A DNA stretch of 64,000 nucleotides from 66-474 sp044464225 (GCA_044464225.1 JBIQLN010000010.1:45042-109041); one strand, 5' to 3'; positions 54,658 through 63,717 are shown, counted from the first letter of the stretch. The notes: generated by a model not told the origin, from the sequence alone. Numbers and translations: made by a program.

Positions 54658-56137
54658 GATCGGCCCGGGCCTTGGTGACGGCATCGGGAACCGCGCTGGC
54701 AGGCGACACGCGCTTCCGGCGGTTGCGCATGCGCAGCCAGCGCGCGGCGAGGCTGACGCCGACCCACGCCGCCAGCGCGCCCAGCGGCCACGCCAATGCC
54801 CACGGCCACAGTGCGGCCACGACGGCGATCGCCAGCAAGACCAGGGCACCGCCCAGCAGTGGACGTGATTCGGTATCGCTCAACACGCGGCGATTGCCCA
54901 GCGCAGCGCCCAGGGTGGTGGCCATGCGCATCGCGCCGACTGCGCTGCGTCCCGCGCTGCCATGCCCGCGGAGGCCGTGGTGCGGCGGCGGTGTCGCGGG
55001 ACGCGCGCGGCGTCGCGACAACACGATTTCGGTGGCGTGTTCGAGATCGCGTTCGTATTGCTGCGCCAGTTGGCGGGCGAATTGCTCGTTCTCGATGGCG
55101 ACGTCGATTTCGCAGTTGCCCAGCCAGCTCGCGATGTTGAGATTGGTGGATCCGACCCGCGCCCACTGGCTGTCGGCCACTGCCGTCTTCGCGTGCAGCA
55201 TCGGGCCCTTCCATTCGTAGATGCGGATGCCGGCTTCCAGCAAGGCGCGGTAGCCGGTCCGCGACAGCGCGGCGACGGCGGGAATGTCGGACGCGCCCGG
55301 CACCAGCAGGCGCACGTCCACGCCATCGGAGGAAGCGTTCATCAGCGCACTGAGGTACGGCGCGACGCCGATGAAATATGCGTCGGTCAGCCACAGCCGT
55401 TCGCGGGCCAGGGCGGCGATGAGCTGATCGATCCGGAACGTGCCGGCGCTCGACGGCAGCGTGGCGATCACGCGCAGCGCCACATCACCCGCGGACTCGA
55501 TGCTGCCGTTGGCGGGCGAAGGCAACGGTTCGCCCAGCGCCGCCCAGGTTTCCGCAAAGGCGTGCACCAGGTCGGCCACCGCGGGGCCGCGCAGGGCCAC
55601 GCCGGTGTCGCGCCAGGGTTCACGGTGACGCGCCGGATCGCCCAGCCATGCCGCACTGACGCAAACGCCGGACACGAATCCAACCCGGTCGTCGACCGTC
55701 AGCAATTTGCGGTGATCCCGGTTCACCCAGCCGAACGGGCTCAGGGGGTCGAACGGGTTGTAGGTGCGAACGTCCCCGCCCGCGTCACGCAGGGGCTGCC
55801 AGAAGCGCGATCGGGACTGCCCAAGGCAGCCCAACCAGTCGTGCAGTACGCACACGTGCACGCCGGCACCCGCGCGTTCGGCGAGGGCCTCGACGAATTC
55901 CCGGCCTACCTCGTCGTCGCGGAAAATGTAATTGCCGAACAATATGTTGTGCTGCGCAGTTCTTATGGCTTCTAGCCACGCATCGAAATTCGCGCGCGCG
56001 TCGATCAGCAGATCCACTCGGTTGCCGGTGGAAAGCGGGGCGCCCGCCGCACGCGACAGGGCTTGCTCGGCCAGCGGACGGAACGGGTGGGACGGGGGTT
56101 GGCGCGAGCCGTGCATGACTGATTTCACGGGGACCAT
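54647..56137 (-). CDS. Phospholipase D-family protein (cardiolipin-synthase-like)
   Basis: A 496-residue protein with two HKD motifs. The first is HRKLLTVDD in the context NRDHRKLL, and the second is LHAKTAVADSQW. These are the marks of the cardiolipin synthase/phosphatidyltransferase group. The C-terminal end has two membrane helices (about 435-475), unlike ClsA, in which they are N-terminal. ATG 56137 has GAGG upstream; ATG 56116 is another possibility. It is co-transcribed with xseA because the two overlap. It is divergent from the PilZ-like gene. Confidence 0.82.
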   Translation of the reverse strand: MVPVKSVMHGSRQPPSHPFRPLAEQALSRAAGAPLSTGNRVDLLIDARANFDAWLEAIRTAQHNILFGNYIFRDDEVGREFVEALAERAGAGVHVCVLHDWLGCLGQSRSRFWQPLRDAGGDVRTYNPFDPLSPFGWVNRDHRKLLTVDDRVGFVSGVCVSAAWLGDPARHREPWRDTGVALRGPAVADLVHAFAETWAALGEPLPSPANGSIESAGDVALRVIATLPSSAGTFRIDQLIAALARERLWLTDAYFIGVAPYLSALMNASSDGVDVRLLVPGASDIPAVAALSRTGYRALLEAGIRIYEWKGPMLHAKTAVADSQWARVGSTNLNIASWLGNCEIDVAIENEQFARQLAQQYERDLEHATEIVLSRRRARPATPPPHHGLRGHGSAGRSAVGAMRMATTLGAALGNRRVLSDTESRPLLGGALVLLAIAVVAALWPWALAWPLGALAAWVGVSLAARWLRMRNRRKRVSPASAVPDAVTKARADHDR

Positions 56138-56228
56138 GTTCGGCGGCCTCGATCTCCGGTTCAAGGCTAGAATGGGAGAGTTTCGACGCAAAGTGTCGGG
56201 CCGAAACCACAGGGGGTTCGAAGCCGCG

Positions 56229-57881
56229 ATGGATAACTACCAACGCCTGATTGAAGATTTGCCCGCCCGGCTGCCGCCGGGCCGTTCGCAACGGACAGGC
56301 GAAAAATCGATCCGCGAAGCCGTCGCTGCGTTGCCGCTGGCCAATCCCGTCCAGGCGGTCCGCGAGGTCGACCAGCTTCTCGACGGCATGCTGGCGAGGA
56401 CCTGGTCGGGTGCCGAACGGATCGCGGCGTTGGAACACCTTCGCGCGCCCGTGGAAAGCCTCTGCGGGGGAATCGAACGCCAGCTCGCCGCCGAGCCGCA
56501 CCCGTTCGCTCCGGCCGCGGCCGAGTGGGCGGCCGCCGCGCAACGCGTCCAATGGATGATGCTGGGCGGCTATGCCGTGGGCCTGCATGAACTTTGTTCG
56601 CCGGCCGGCAAGGTGCCGATGTTCAAGGGCAAAGCCGCGGCGACGGCCGTGGTGCGGGCGCTGACCCACGCCGACCGGATGCTGACATGGTCGTATCGCC
56701 AGTATGCGTCGCCGCCGGGCGGCGTATGGCGGCGGATCCATGCGCTGCACGCCTTCGCGGGCGAACTCGCGCTGGCCGACCAGCCCGTCGAAGACGCGCT
56801 TGCCGGGGACGTGCCGCTGACCGCGCGGGCGGCCTACGCACAACTGCTGCTGCTGGCCATGAGCAATCCGTATCGTTTTTCCGCCCGCGAACTGCAGGAA
56901 GCGCGGCAGGTGGTCCGCTGCGTCGCCGCGCAGTGTTTGCTTGCGCGCGCCGGCGGCGAGGGCATCGGCGTCGATACCGACAGCGACGCCGGTCCGGGCT
57001 ACATCGCCGAGGAGCGCCTGTCCACGGGCTCTGGCGTGCTGGCCGTCGATGTCTCGCCGGTCGAGCGGATGTTCGAACGCAGCGCATTGCTGCCCGCGGA
57101 CATGGACGCGATCGACCTGCCGCAGCCGGGCGGTGGCGTGGTGACCACCAGCGTGCGCTTCCTCGATCGCCTGCGCATGGCGTGGGGGCCGGCGCCGCGG
57201 GGCCATGCACGGCTGTCGGCGAAGCACGCGCTCGACGTCGTGGTCGGCATGCATGCCTTGCACTACGCACTGGCCGGCAATCTCGATTTCGGGACCTTCG
57301 TGCGTCGCGTCCATGGTGACGCGATCATGGTCGGCACCCACGAATTGGCCTCCGCGTGGCTGGCCACGTCCGATACCACGCGTCCCCAGGTTTTTCGGGC
57401 TGACGTGCTGGACCAGAGCGGTGGAGGCTACCGGATGCGCCTGCATGGTGCGGAAGGCCTGCGGGTGCGGATCGGCGAGGTGATCGGGCTGTCGCCGGTG
57501 GACGACGAGGACGATCGCGACTGGATGGTGGGCGTGATCCGCTGGCTGCGCCACGACGGCGAAGGCGAATTGCTGGGCGTGGAACTGCTGCGGCGCGAAG
57601 CCCGCGCGGCGGGCCTGCGTCCCGTCACCGCAGAGGGCGAAACTCTGGCCCCGCTCCGGGCCGTTGAACTCATGGACTGGGGCGAGGTCGACAATCTGTC
57701 CGTTCTGGTGACCAGCGGGCTGGCCCGCAACATCGTCGCCGCGGAGGTGGTATTGCCGGCGCGCGCTTCCGACTGGAACTCGCACGCGTCGGTCGCGACC
57801 TGGCGCACGGGCGATACCGAGCCGCTGGGGCCGGCGTGTTTTCGCGTTACCCTTGAACGCGACGGAACAAACGCGGTTTGA
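56229..57881 (+). CDS. Large cytosolic protein with a possible C-terminal PilZ-like domain
   Basis: A 550-residue protein with no signal peptide or membrane helix. Most of it is helical and has no domain I can name. Near residue 400 the DQSGGGYRMRLHGAEGLRV segment fits the PilZ second motif (DxSxxG), followed by a beta-barrel-like stretch (VIGLSPVDDEDDRDWMVGVI). The usual upstream RxxxR motif is not seen. A c-di-GMP role is therefore only suggested. The start ATG 56229 has a GGGGG stretch about 12 bp upstream. It is the first gene of the run leading to DUF1272 and kdsB, with 22 bp before the next start. Confidence 0.6.
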   Translation: MDNYQRLIEDLPARLPPGRSQRTGEKSIREAVAALPLANPVQAVREVDQLLDGMLARTWSGAERIAALEHLRAPVESLCGGIERQLAAEPHPFAPAAAEWAAAAQRVQWMMLGGYAVGLHELCSPAGKVPMFKGKAAATAVVRALTHADRMLTWSYRQYASPPGGVWRRIHALHAFAGELALADQPVEDALAGDVPLTARAAYAQLLLLAMSNPYRFSARELQEARQVVRCVAAQCLLARAGGEGIGVDTDSDAGPGYIAEERLSTGSGVLAVDVSPVERMFERSALLPADMDAIDLPQPGGGVVTTSVRFLDRLRMAWGPAPRGHARLSAKHALDVVVGMHALHYALAGNLDFGTFVRRVHGDAIMVGTHELASAWLATSDTTRPQVFRADVLDQSGGGYRMRLHGAEGLRVRIGEVIGLSPVDDEDDRDWMVGVIRWLRHDGEGELLGVELLRREARAAGLRPVTAEGETLAPLRAVELMDWGEVDNLSVLVTSGLARNIVAAEVVLPARASDWNSHASVATWRTGDTEPLGPACFRVTLERDGTNAV

Positions 57882-57903
57882 ACGCGGTTTTGAAGGAGGC
57901 GAC

Positions 57904-58107
57904 ATGGCGCTACAGATGCGCGGCGAATGCGAGCACTGCCACGCGCAGGTGACGCCCGAAGGCGAGGCCTGGATTTGCGTGTTCGAGTGCACCTTCTGCC
58001 CCCGATGCGCCGAGCTGATGCAGTACGCATGCCCCAATTGCGGCGGAGAACTCGTCCGCCGGCCGCGGCCAAATCCCGCGCGTGCCACCGGACAACCGAT
58101 TGCGTGA
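57904..58107 (+). CDS. DUF1272 zinc-ribbon-like small protein
   Basis: A 67-residue protein rich in cysteines. The metal-site pattern is CEHCHAQV, CVFECTFCPRC and CPNCGGELVRRP. This is the DUF1272 family, for which no function is known. AAGGAGG ends 4 bp before the ATG at 57904, the strongest ribosome site in the window. The stop overlaps the GTG start of kdsB (GTGA), so kdsB translation depends on this gene. Confidence 0.88.
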   Translation: MALQMRGECEHCHAQVTPEGEAWICVFECTFCPRCAELMQYACPNCGGELVRRPRPNPARATGQPIA

Positions 58108-58886
58108 ACGTCGGGCCGGATTTCATCGTCGCGATCCCCGCGCGCCACGGCTCGACCCGGTTGCCGGGCAAGCCGCTGCGCTTGCTGGGCGGAGAACCGC
58201 TGGTCGTGCACGTGGCCCGGCGTGCCCGCGCCGCCGGTGCGGCGCGGGTGGTGGTTGCCACGGATGACCGGCGCGTCGCGGATGCGCTGGACGGCCGCGG
58301 CATCGAGATCTGCATGACCCGGGCCGACCATGCGAGCGGCAGCGACCGCCTTGCCGAATGCGCCCGGAAACTCGCCTGGCCGGACGACGCGTGCATCGTC
58401 AACCTGCAGGGCGACGAACCGTTCGCGCCGGCGGCGGGCATCCGCGCAGTTGCCGAAGCATTGCGCGAGGATTCGGCGCCGATGGCGACGCTCGCGACGC
58501 CGGTCGAATTGGCGGAACAATGGTTCGACCCCAACACCGTCAAGGTGGTTTGCGATGCCCGCGGACACGCGTTGTATTTCTCGCGCGCCCCGGTGCCGTG
58601 GGCGCGCGACGCACTGGCGCGCGATCGTACCCGCGTGCCGCCGGGCGTGACCGTGCTCCGCCACATCGGCATCTACGGTTATCGCGCAAAATTCCTGAAG
58701 GCCTTCGCCGCGCTGCCGCCGACGCCATTGGAGCGGGCGGAATCGCTGGAGCAGTTGCGTGTGCTGGAACACGGCTTCGCGATCGCGGTGCGCACGACGC
58801 CGGAACCGTTCCCGCCGGGCGTCGACACCGAAGAAGATCTGGCGCGCGCCGAGTACGCGCTGGCCGCGATGAGGGTGCAGGCATGA
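58104..58886 (+). CDS. kdsB: 3-deoxy-manno-octulosonate cytidylyltransferase (CMP-KDO synthase)
   Basis: A 260-residue enzyme that activates KDO with CTP for lipopolysaccharide inner-core synthesis. The nucleotide-binding motif is IPARHGSTRLPGKPL. Other marks are VVVATDD, VNLQGDEPF, and HIGIYGYRAKFL. The length fits the family. The start is a GTG that shares bases with the stop of the DUF1272 gene, which is consistent with low, coupled expression. It is followed by a tyrosine phosphatase gene with a 4-bp overlap. Confidence 0.95.
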   Translation: MNVGPDFIVAIPARHGSTRLPGKPLRLLGGEPLVVHVARRARAAGAARVVVATDDRRVADALDGRGIEICMTRADHASGSDRLAECARKLAWPDDACIVNLQGDEPFAPAAGIRAVAEALREDSAPMATLATPVELAEQWFDPNTVKVVCDARGHALYFSRAPVPWARDALARDRTRVPPGVTVLRHIGIYGYRAKFLKAFAALPPTPLERAESLEQLRVLEHGFAIAVRTTPEPFPPGVDTEEDLARAEYALAAMRVQA

Positions 58887-59380
58887 TCCGGCCACCCGCC
58901 GGCGTACTGTTCGTCTGCCTCGGCAACATCTGCCGTTCGCCGACGGCCGAATACGTGGCGCGCGCGGAATTCGAAAAACTTGGACTGGAGATACCGGTGG
59001 CTTCGCGGGGCCTCGGGAATTGGCACGTCGGGCAGGGTGCCGATCCGCGCGCCGTCGCCGCGGCACGCGCGCAGGGATTCGACCTGTCGCCGCATCGCGC
59101 ACGCCAGTTCCATGAAGATGATTTCTCGCGCTTTGCGACGGTGCTGGCGGTGGATCGCGCCACGCTGGACGAATTGCTCAGGCGCGTTCCGGACGAGACG
59201 CAGATGCCCGAGCGTTTCCTGGTCGCGGCGGGCCTGGCATCGCGGTTCTCGACCGACGATGGTGACGTGCCCGATCCGTACACCGGTACACCGGACGATT
59301 TCGATGCGGTGCTTGGCTTGATACGGCGGGGCGTCGACGGACTCGCCGAGCGCCTGCGAGCGGGCGGGGCCCCGCGATGA
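58883..59380 (+). CDS. Low-molecular-weight protein tyrosine phosphatase
   Basis: A 165-residue phosphatase. The catalytic loop is CLGNICRSP with nucleophile Cys12 and Arg18, and the general acid is Asp131 in DVPDPYTG. All catalytic residues are present, so it should be active. In Proteobacteria such enzymes are often tied to exopolysaccharide or capsule control by tyrosine kinases, but no Wzc-like kinase is near. It overlaps kdsB (ATGA) and the next gene (ATGA), and so lies inside a fully coupled operon. Confidence 0.92.
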   Translation: MIRPPAGVLFVCLGNICRSPTAEYVARAEFEKLGLEIPVASRGLGNWHVGQGADPRAVAAARAQGFDLSPHRARQFHEDDFSRFATVLAVDRATLDELLRRVPDETQMPERFLVAAGLASRFSTDDGDVPDPYTGTPDDFDAVLGLIRRGVDGLAERLRAGGAPR

Positions 59381-60846
59381 TCGTCGGCGACATTCCGTTC
59401 GATGCGACCCGCCCGGTATCGCGCCCCGTGCTGCCCGAATTTCCCGAGGCGCTCCGCTGGGTCAATCGCCGCGAGCGCTTGCGGTTGACCGATTGGCGCG
59501 GACAAATCGTGCTGGTGCTGTTCTGGAACGGGAGCAGTGTCAGCAGCGCCAACATGCTTGGCGAGTTGCGCCAGCTCGAAAAGAAAATGCCGGGTGCATT
59601 CGTATCGATGTGCGTGCACACGCCCCGCTTCGTGTCCCAGCAGTCCGACGCGGCAGTGCTGAAGGCGGCCCATCGCAACCGCTTGCGGACACCTGTCGCG
59701 AACGACGGCGACTGGTTGGCCTGGAAGCAGTTTTCGATTCCGGCCTGGCCGACGACCCTGCTGATCGACGCGAACGGCGGGTTGGCCGCGCGCCTGGTGG
59801 GCGAAGGACGCACCCAGGAGATCGAGGATGCGATCATCCAGCTGCGCGACGAGATGCATGCGGAAAGTTCCGCGATGCCTCCGCCCACGCCGGCACCGCT
59901 GCGCGACGTCCGCGCCGAGCCGGCAAGTCCGCTGGCATTTCCGGCGCACGCGCTGGCCACCCGCACGCGCCTGTTCGTCAGCGACTCCGGCCACCACCGC
60001 ATCCTCGAGTGCAGCCATGACGGACGCGTGCTGCGGCAATTCGGCTCGGGCACGCCCGGCAGTTGGGACGGGCAACTGGCGGCATGCGGATTCCAGCTCC
60101 CGCAAGGACTGGCGATCGACAACGACACGCTTTACGTCGCCGATGCCGGCAACCATTGCGTGCGCCGCGTGCGCCTGGACGCAGGCGAGGTCGAAACGGT
60201 GCTCGGTTCGGGGCGGCCCGCCTACAGCAACGTCGAGGAGCAGGGCGGCGGCTTGCGGGTTGCGATCAATGCGCCGAATGCCGTCGCCGTCGACGGCGAC
60301 ATGTTGTACGTGGCGGCGTCGGGCCAGCACCAGATCCTGCGCGCCGACATCCACCACCAGCGTGTGGAAACGGTTGCCGGCGATGGCCGCAGCGACGTGC
60401 GCGACGGTATCGGCGGCCAATCATCGTTGTCGCAGCCACTCGCCCTGGCATCCATGCCCGGCCAGATGCTGATTGCCGATGCAGGCGGCAACGCCATACG
60501 GCGCCTGCGCTTCGCCGACCTTGCGCTCACCACCCTCGTCGGCTCTTCGCCATGGGAACCGGGCCGGCACGACGGCGCCGGTCGCACTGTGCGGCTTGCC
60601 TATCCGGCAGGAATTGCCGCCGCCGAAAACCGCGTGTACCTGGCCGACACCTGCAACGATCGCTTGTGTGTGCTCGATCCCTACAGCGGCGAGGCCGCGA
60701 CCCTGCAACTTGATTGTCCGCTGCACGAGCCGCAGGGTTTGTCGTTCGGGGCGGGCGCGCTGTGGGTGGCCGATCGCAATGACCACGCCATCCTGCGCAT
60801 CGACCCCGCGCGCGGAACCTGCGAACGGGTCGCGGTGGACGAGTGA
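59377..60846 (+). CDS. Thioredoxin-like plus NHL-repeat beta-propeller protein (NHLRC2-like)
   Basis: A 489-residue protein. The first about 155 residues are a thioredoxin-like fold (IVLVLFWNGSSVSSANML and PAWPTTLLIDANGGLAARLVG). The CxxC active site is replaced by SSVSS, so there is no thiol-disulfide activity. The rest is a beta-propeller of NHL repeats (FVSDSGHHRIL, YVADAGNHCVRRV, LIADAGGNAIRRL, YLADTCNDRLCVLD, WVADRNDHAILRI). The order of domains resembles NHLRC2. There is no signal peptide, so it is cytosolic. It is the last gene of the DUF1272-kdsB-phosphatase operon. Confidence 0.82.
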   Translation: MIVGDIPFDATRPVSRPVLPEFPEALRWVNRRERLRLTDWRGQIVLVLFWNGSSVSSANMLGELRQLEKKMPGAFVSMCVHTPRFVSQQSDAAVLKAAHRNRLRTPVANDGDWLAWKQFSIPAWPTTLLIDANGGLAARLVGEGRTQEIEDAIIQLRDEMHAESSAMPPPTPAPLRDVRAEPASPLAFPAHALATRTRLFVSDSGHHRILECSHDGRVLRQFGSGTPGSWDGQLAACGFQLPQGLAIDNDTLYVADAGNHCVRRVRLDAGEVETVLGSGRPAYSNVEEQGGGLRVAINAPNAVAVDGDMLYVAASGQHQILRADIHHQRVETVAGDGRSDVRDGIGGQSSLSQPLALASMPGQMLIADAGGNAIRRLRFADLALTTLVGSSPWEPGRHDGAGRTVRLAYPAGIAAAENRVYLADTCNDRLCVLDPYSGEAATLQLDCPLHEPQGLSFGAGALWVADRNDHAILRIDPARGTCERVAVDE

Positions 60847-61047
60847 CGTCGCGACGACGTGTCGCCCCGGCAATCCGTCCGAGGCGGCCGATGTGATCGA
60901 GGGCGTGCGGTCGTTCTAGCGGGCCGGACTTCATCCGGGACGTCAGTCGGGCTTCGCTGCGTTCGGCGTCAATCTGCGAAGGGCGCCATATCCGTGCATC
61001 GGTGACGACGGGGCCAGGCACCGCGACGGCGCGGCTACAATGACGCC

Positions 61048-62868
61048 ATGCAGTCCGATGCAGCGGCCTTCGACGGCAAGGCCTTCGTTCGCAACCTCAC
61101 CACCTCGCCCGGCGTGTACCGCATGTTCGATGCGGGCGACGCGCTGCTGTACGTGGGCAAGGCTCGCAACCTCAAGAAGCGGGTCGGCAACTATTTCCTG
61201 AAGCCGAACCTGGAGCCGCGCATCGCGTCCATGGTTTCGCAGATCGCGCGCATCGAGGTGACGCTGACACGCACCGAAGGCGAGGCGCTGCTGCTGGAAG
61301 CGCAACTGATCAAGTCCCTGAAGCCGCGCTACAACATCATGTTGCGCGACGACAAGAGCTATCCGTACATCTTCGTGTCGGATGACCCGTTCCCGCGCAT
61401 CGTGTTCCACCGCGGCGCCAAGCGCGAGAAGGGCCGTTACTTCGGGCCGTACCCGAGCGCGCATGCGGTGCGCGAAAGCCTGGCACTGATGCAGAAGCTG
61501 TTCAAGGTACGCACCTGCGAGAACAGCTATTTCCGCAATCGCTCGCGACCGTGCCTGCTGTACCAGATCGGACGCTGCAGCGCGCCATGCGTCGCGCTCA
61601 TCGATCCGGAAGAGTACGCCGAAGACGTTCGGCACGCGGTCATGTTCCTGGAAGGCCGCAACGACGCGGTGCTGGGCGAACTCGCCGCGCGCATGGATGC
61701 CGCCAGTGCGAACCAGGATTACGAACGCGCCGCACGCCTGCGCGACCAGATCGCGACGTTGCGCGGTCTGCAGGCGCAGCATTACGTGCACGGCGCCACC
61801 GCGGACATGGACGTGTTCGCGTGCCGGGTCGAGGACGGCGTCGCCTGCGTGTCGGTGCTGTTCTTCCGCAACGGCATCAGCCTGGGTTCGCGCGCGCACT
61901 TTCCGAAGCTGGCGTTCGACTCGGCGCCGGAAGACGTGCTCGGACAGTTCCTCGCGCAGTACTACCTCGACCAGCCGGCGCCGAACGAAGTCGTGTGCGA
62001 TCGCGAGCCGGCCGACGCCGGGGCGCTTGCCGAGATGCTGTCGGCGCACCGCGAACGAGAGGTGGCGTTGAAATGGCGCGTGCGCGGCGAACGCGCGCGC
62101 TTCGTGGAAATGGCCGCGCGCAACGCCGAGGCTGCGCTGCTGGCGCGGCTGACCAGCCGGCAGACCCTGCACACGCGCTTCGAAGCGCTGCGCGACCTGC
62201 TGGAGCTCGACGAGACGCCGCAGCGCCTCGAATGCTTCGACATCAGCCATACCATGGGCGAGGAAACCGTGGCGTCGTGCGTGGTGTTCGGCCCCGAGGG
62301 CCCGCTGAAAAGCCACTATCGCCGCTTCAACGTCCGCGGCATCACCGGCGGCGACGACTACGCGGCGATGCGGCAGGCGCTGGAGCGACGCTTCAAGGCG
62401 CTGGCGCGTGGCGAGGGCGAAGCCCCCGACGTGCTGCTGATCGACGGCGGCAGGGGCCAGGTGGCACAGGCATTGTCGGTGCTGCAGGACCTGGGACTGA
62501 ACGGCATCGAAGTCGTGGGCGTGGCCAAGGGGCCGTCGCGCCGCGAGGGCGAGGAAACCCTGGTGCTGGGCGACAGCGGGCGCGAGCTCGAGCCCGGTCC
62601 CGATTCACCGGCGCTGCACCTGATCGATGCGGTGCGCGACGAGGCCCATCGCTTCGCGATCACGGGCCATCGCAAACGCCGCGAGAAGGCACGCGAACGG
62701 GGCGTACTGGAAGAGGTGCCGGGGATCGGCGCGGCGCGCCGCTCGGCATTGCTGAAGGCGTTCGGCGGCCACGCGGGGGTGATGGCAGCCGGCGTCGAGG
62801 AACTGTGCCGCATCCGCGGCATCAATCGCGAACTGGCCGAACGCATCCACGCGTTCCTGCACGGTTAG
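61048..62868 (+). CDS. uvrC: UvrABC excinuclease subunit C
   Basis: A 606-residue endonuclease that makes both incisions in nucleotide-excision repair. The GIY-YIG domain is at the start (TSPGVYRMFDAGDALLYVGKA). The UVR motif, which contacts UvrB, is at about 205-240 (NQDYERAARLRDQIA). The RNase-H-like domain has FDISHTMGEETVASC, and a helix-hairpin-helix end has VPGIGAARRSALLKAFGG. TACAAT lies only 6 bp before the ATG, so the transcript may have almost no leader. It is followed by pgsA and tRNAs as in E. coli. Confidence 0.96.
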   Translation: MQSDAAAFDGKAFVRNLTTSPGVYRMFDAGDALLYVGKARNLKKRVGNYFLKPNLEPRIASMVSQIARIEVTLTRTEGEALLLEAQLIKSLKPRYNIMLRDDKSYPYIFVSDDPFPRIVFHRGAKREKGRYFGPYPSAHAVRESLALMQKLFKVRTCENSYFRNRSRPCLLYQIGRCSAPCVALIDPEEYAEDVRHAVMFLEGRNDAVLGELAARMDAASANQDYERAARLRDQIATLRGLQAQHYVHGATADMDVFACRVEDGVACVSVLFFRNGISLGSRAHFPKLAFDSAPEDVLGQFLAQYYLDQPAPNEVVCDREPADAGALAEMLSAHREREVALKWRVRGERARFVEMAARNAEAALLARLTSRQTLHTRFEALRDLLELDETPQRLECFDISHTMGEETVASCVVFGPEGPLKSHYRRFNVRGITGGDDYAAMRQALERRFKALARGEGEAPDVLLIDGGRGQVAQALSVLQDLGLNGIEVVGVAKGPSRREGEETLVLGDSGRELEPGPDSPALHLIDAVRDEAHRFAITGHRKRREKARERGVLEEVPGIGAARRSALLKAFGGHAGVMAAGVEELCRIRGINRELAERIHAFLHG

Positions 62869-62869
62869 T

Positions 62870-62895
62870 GCGATCGTCCGTGGTCGCGGCGCCAC
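62870..62895. repeat. REP-like palindromic repeat, copy 3
   Basis: GCGATCGTCCGTGGTCGC followed by GGCGCCAC is related to the copies at 28169 and 28265 with a few base changes. It lies one base after the uvrC stop codon. Confidence 0.6.
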
Positions 62896-63026
62896 GAGCG
62901 TCCGCTGCAGGTCGGGCGACCCCGCTCTGCGAGTCCGGAAAGGCCTTCCATGGGCCCGGCTTCCCGCACGAACGCCTTGCAGGGCAAGGCCGCTGGCGGG
63001 GCTTGACCCGTTATCGGGCCCCGGAT

Positions 63027-63040
63027 CCCCCCCCCCCCCC
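63027..63040. repeat. Homopolymer tract of 14 cytosines upstream of pgsA
   Basis: The run of 14 C sits between uvrC and pgsA, 60 bp before the pgsA start. A possible weak promoter (CTGACG at 63045, 17-bp spacer, GACACT at 63068) begins four bases after the run and one further short GCCCC. Slippage could change it in length. Confidence 0.75.
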
Positions 63041-63099
63041 GCCCCTGACGATCGTGCGCGCGTGTGCGACACTGGTGCGGTTCGTTCGGAGCAAAACCG

Positions 63100-63717
63100 T
63101 TGCGCATCAACCTGCCGACATGGATGACGCTGTTCCGCGTGCTGCTGCTACCGGTGATGGTGGTGGTGTTCTACTCGCATGAAGCCATCCCGTCCGTTCC
63201 GTTGCGATTCGCCAACATCGCCGCGGTCGCGGTGTTCGCATTGGCTGCGCTGACCGATTGGCTGGATGGCTGGATCGCGCGGCGCTGGCACATGGAATCC
63301 GCGTTCGGTGCGTTTCTCGACCCCGTCGCCGACAAGTTGATGATGGCGGTGACGCTGTTCGTGCTGGTGCAGAGCCATCCCACCGCCCTGCTTGCGGTGA
63401 CCAGCGCGGTGATCGTCGGCCGCGAGATTGCCGTGTCGGCGTTGCGCGAGTGGATGGCGTTCGTGGGCGAGCGCGGCCGCGTCAAGGTGCAATGGATCGG
63501 CAAGTTCAAGACGGTGATGCAGATCGTTGCGATCCTGATCCTGCTGTGGGAACGCGACAAGGAGGCCACCTTCCTGCGCGGCTGGTACGTCGGCGAGGTT
63601 TTGCTGGTGGTCGCGGCGATCCTGACGATCTGGTCCGGACTCGCCTACATGAGGGCCGCGTGGCCGGTATTGCAGAGCGGCCGAATGCCGGGCACCGAAA
63701 GACCCCCGGAGGCTTGA
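63100..63717 (+). CDS. pgsA: CDP-diacylglycerol-glycerol-3-phosphate 3-phosphatidyltransferase
   Basis: A 205-residue inner-membrane enzyme that forms phosphatidylglycerol phosphate in phospholipid synthesis. The CDP-alcohol transferase motif (DG, AR, G, D and D of the D-x2-DG-x2-AR pattern) is in DWLDGWIARRW and GAFLDPVADK. There are about four to five hydrophobic helices. I chose the TTG at 63100 because CGGAG lies about 9 bp upstream and because this gives the usual start LRINLPTWMTLFRV. It is followed by tRNA-Gly and tRNA-Cys, the same order as in E. coli. Confidence 0.93.
   Translation: MRINLPTWMTLFRVLLLPVMVVVFYSHEAIPSVPLRFANIAAVAVFALAALTDWLDGWIARRWHMESAFGAFLDPVADKLMMAVTLFVLVQSHPTALLAVTSAVIVGREIAVSALREWMAFVGERGRVKVQWIGKFKTVMQIVAILILLWERDKEATFLRGWYVGEVLLVVAAILTIWSGLAYMRAAWPVLQSGRMPGTERPPEA

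Noticed and set aside
55785..59102. Open frame of 1105 codons on the minus strand
   Set aside because: It runs opposite to the PilZ-like, DUF1272, kdsB and phosphatase genes, has extreme Arg/His composition and no motif. It is a by-product of high GC content.
58540..60420. Open frame of 626 codons on the minus strand
   Set aside because: It is antisense to kdsB, the phosphatase and the NHL gene, which all show clear family motifs.
61036..61041. TACAAT before uvrC as proof of a leaderless transcript
   Set aside because: There is no -35 match at the right distance, so it was only mentioned in the uvrC entry.
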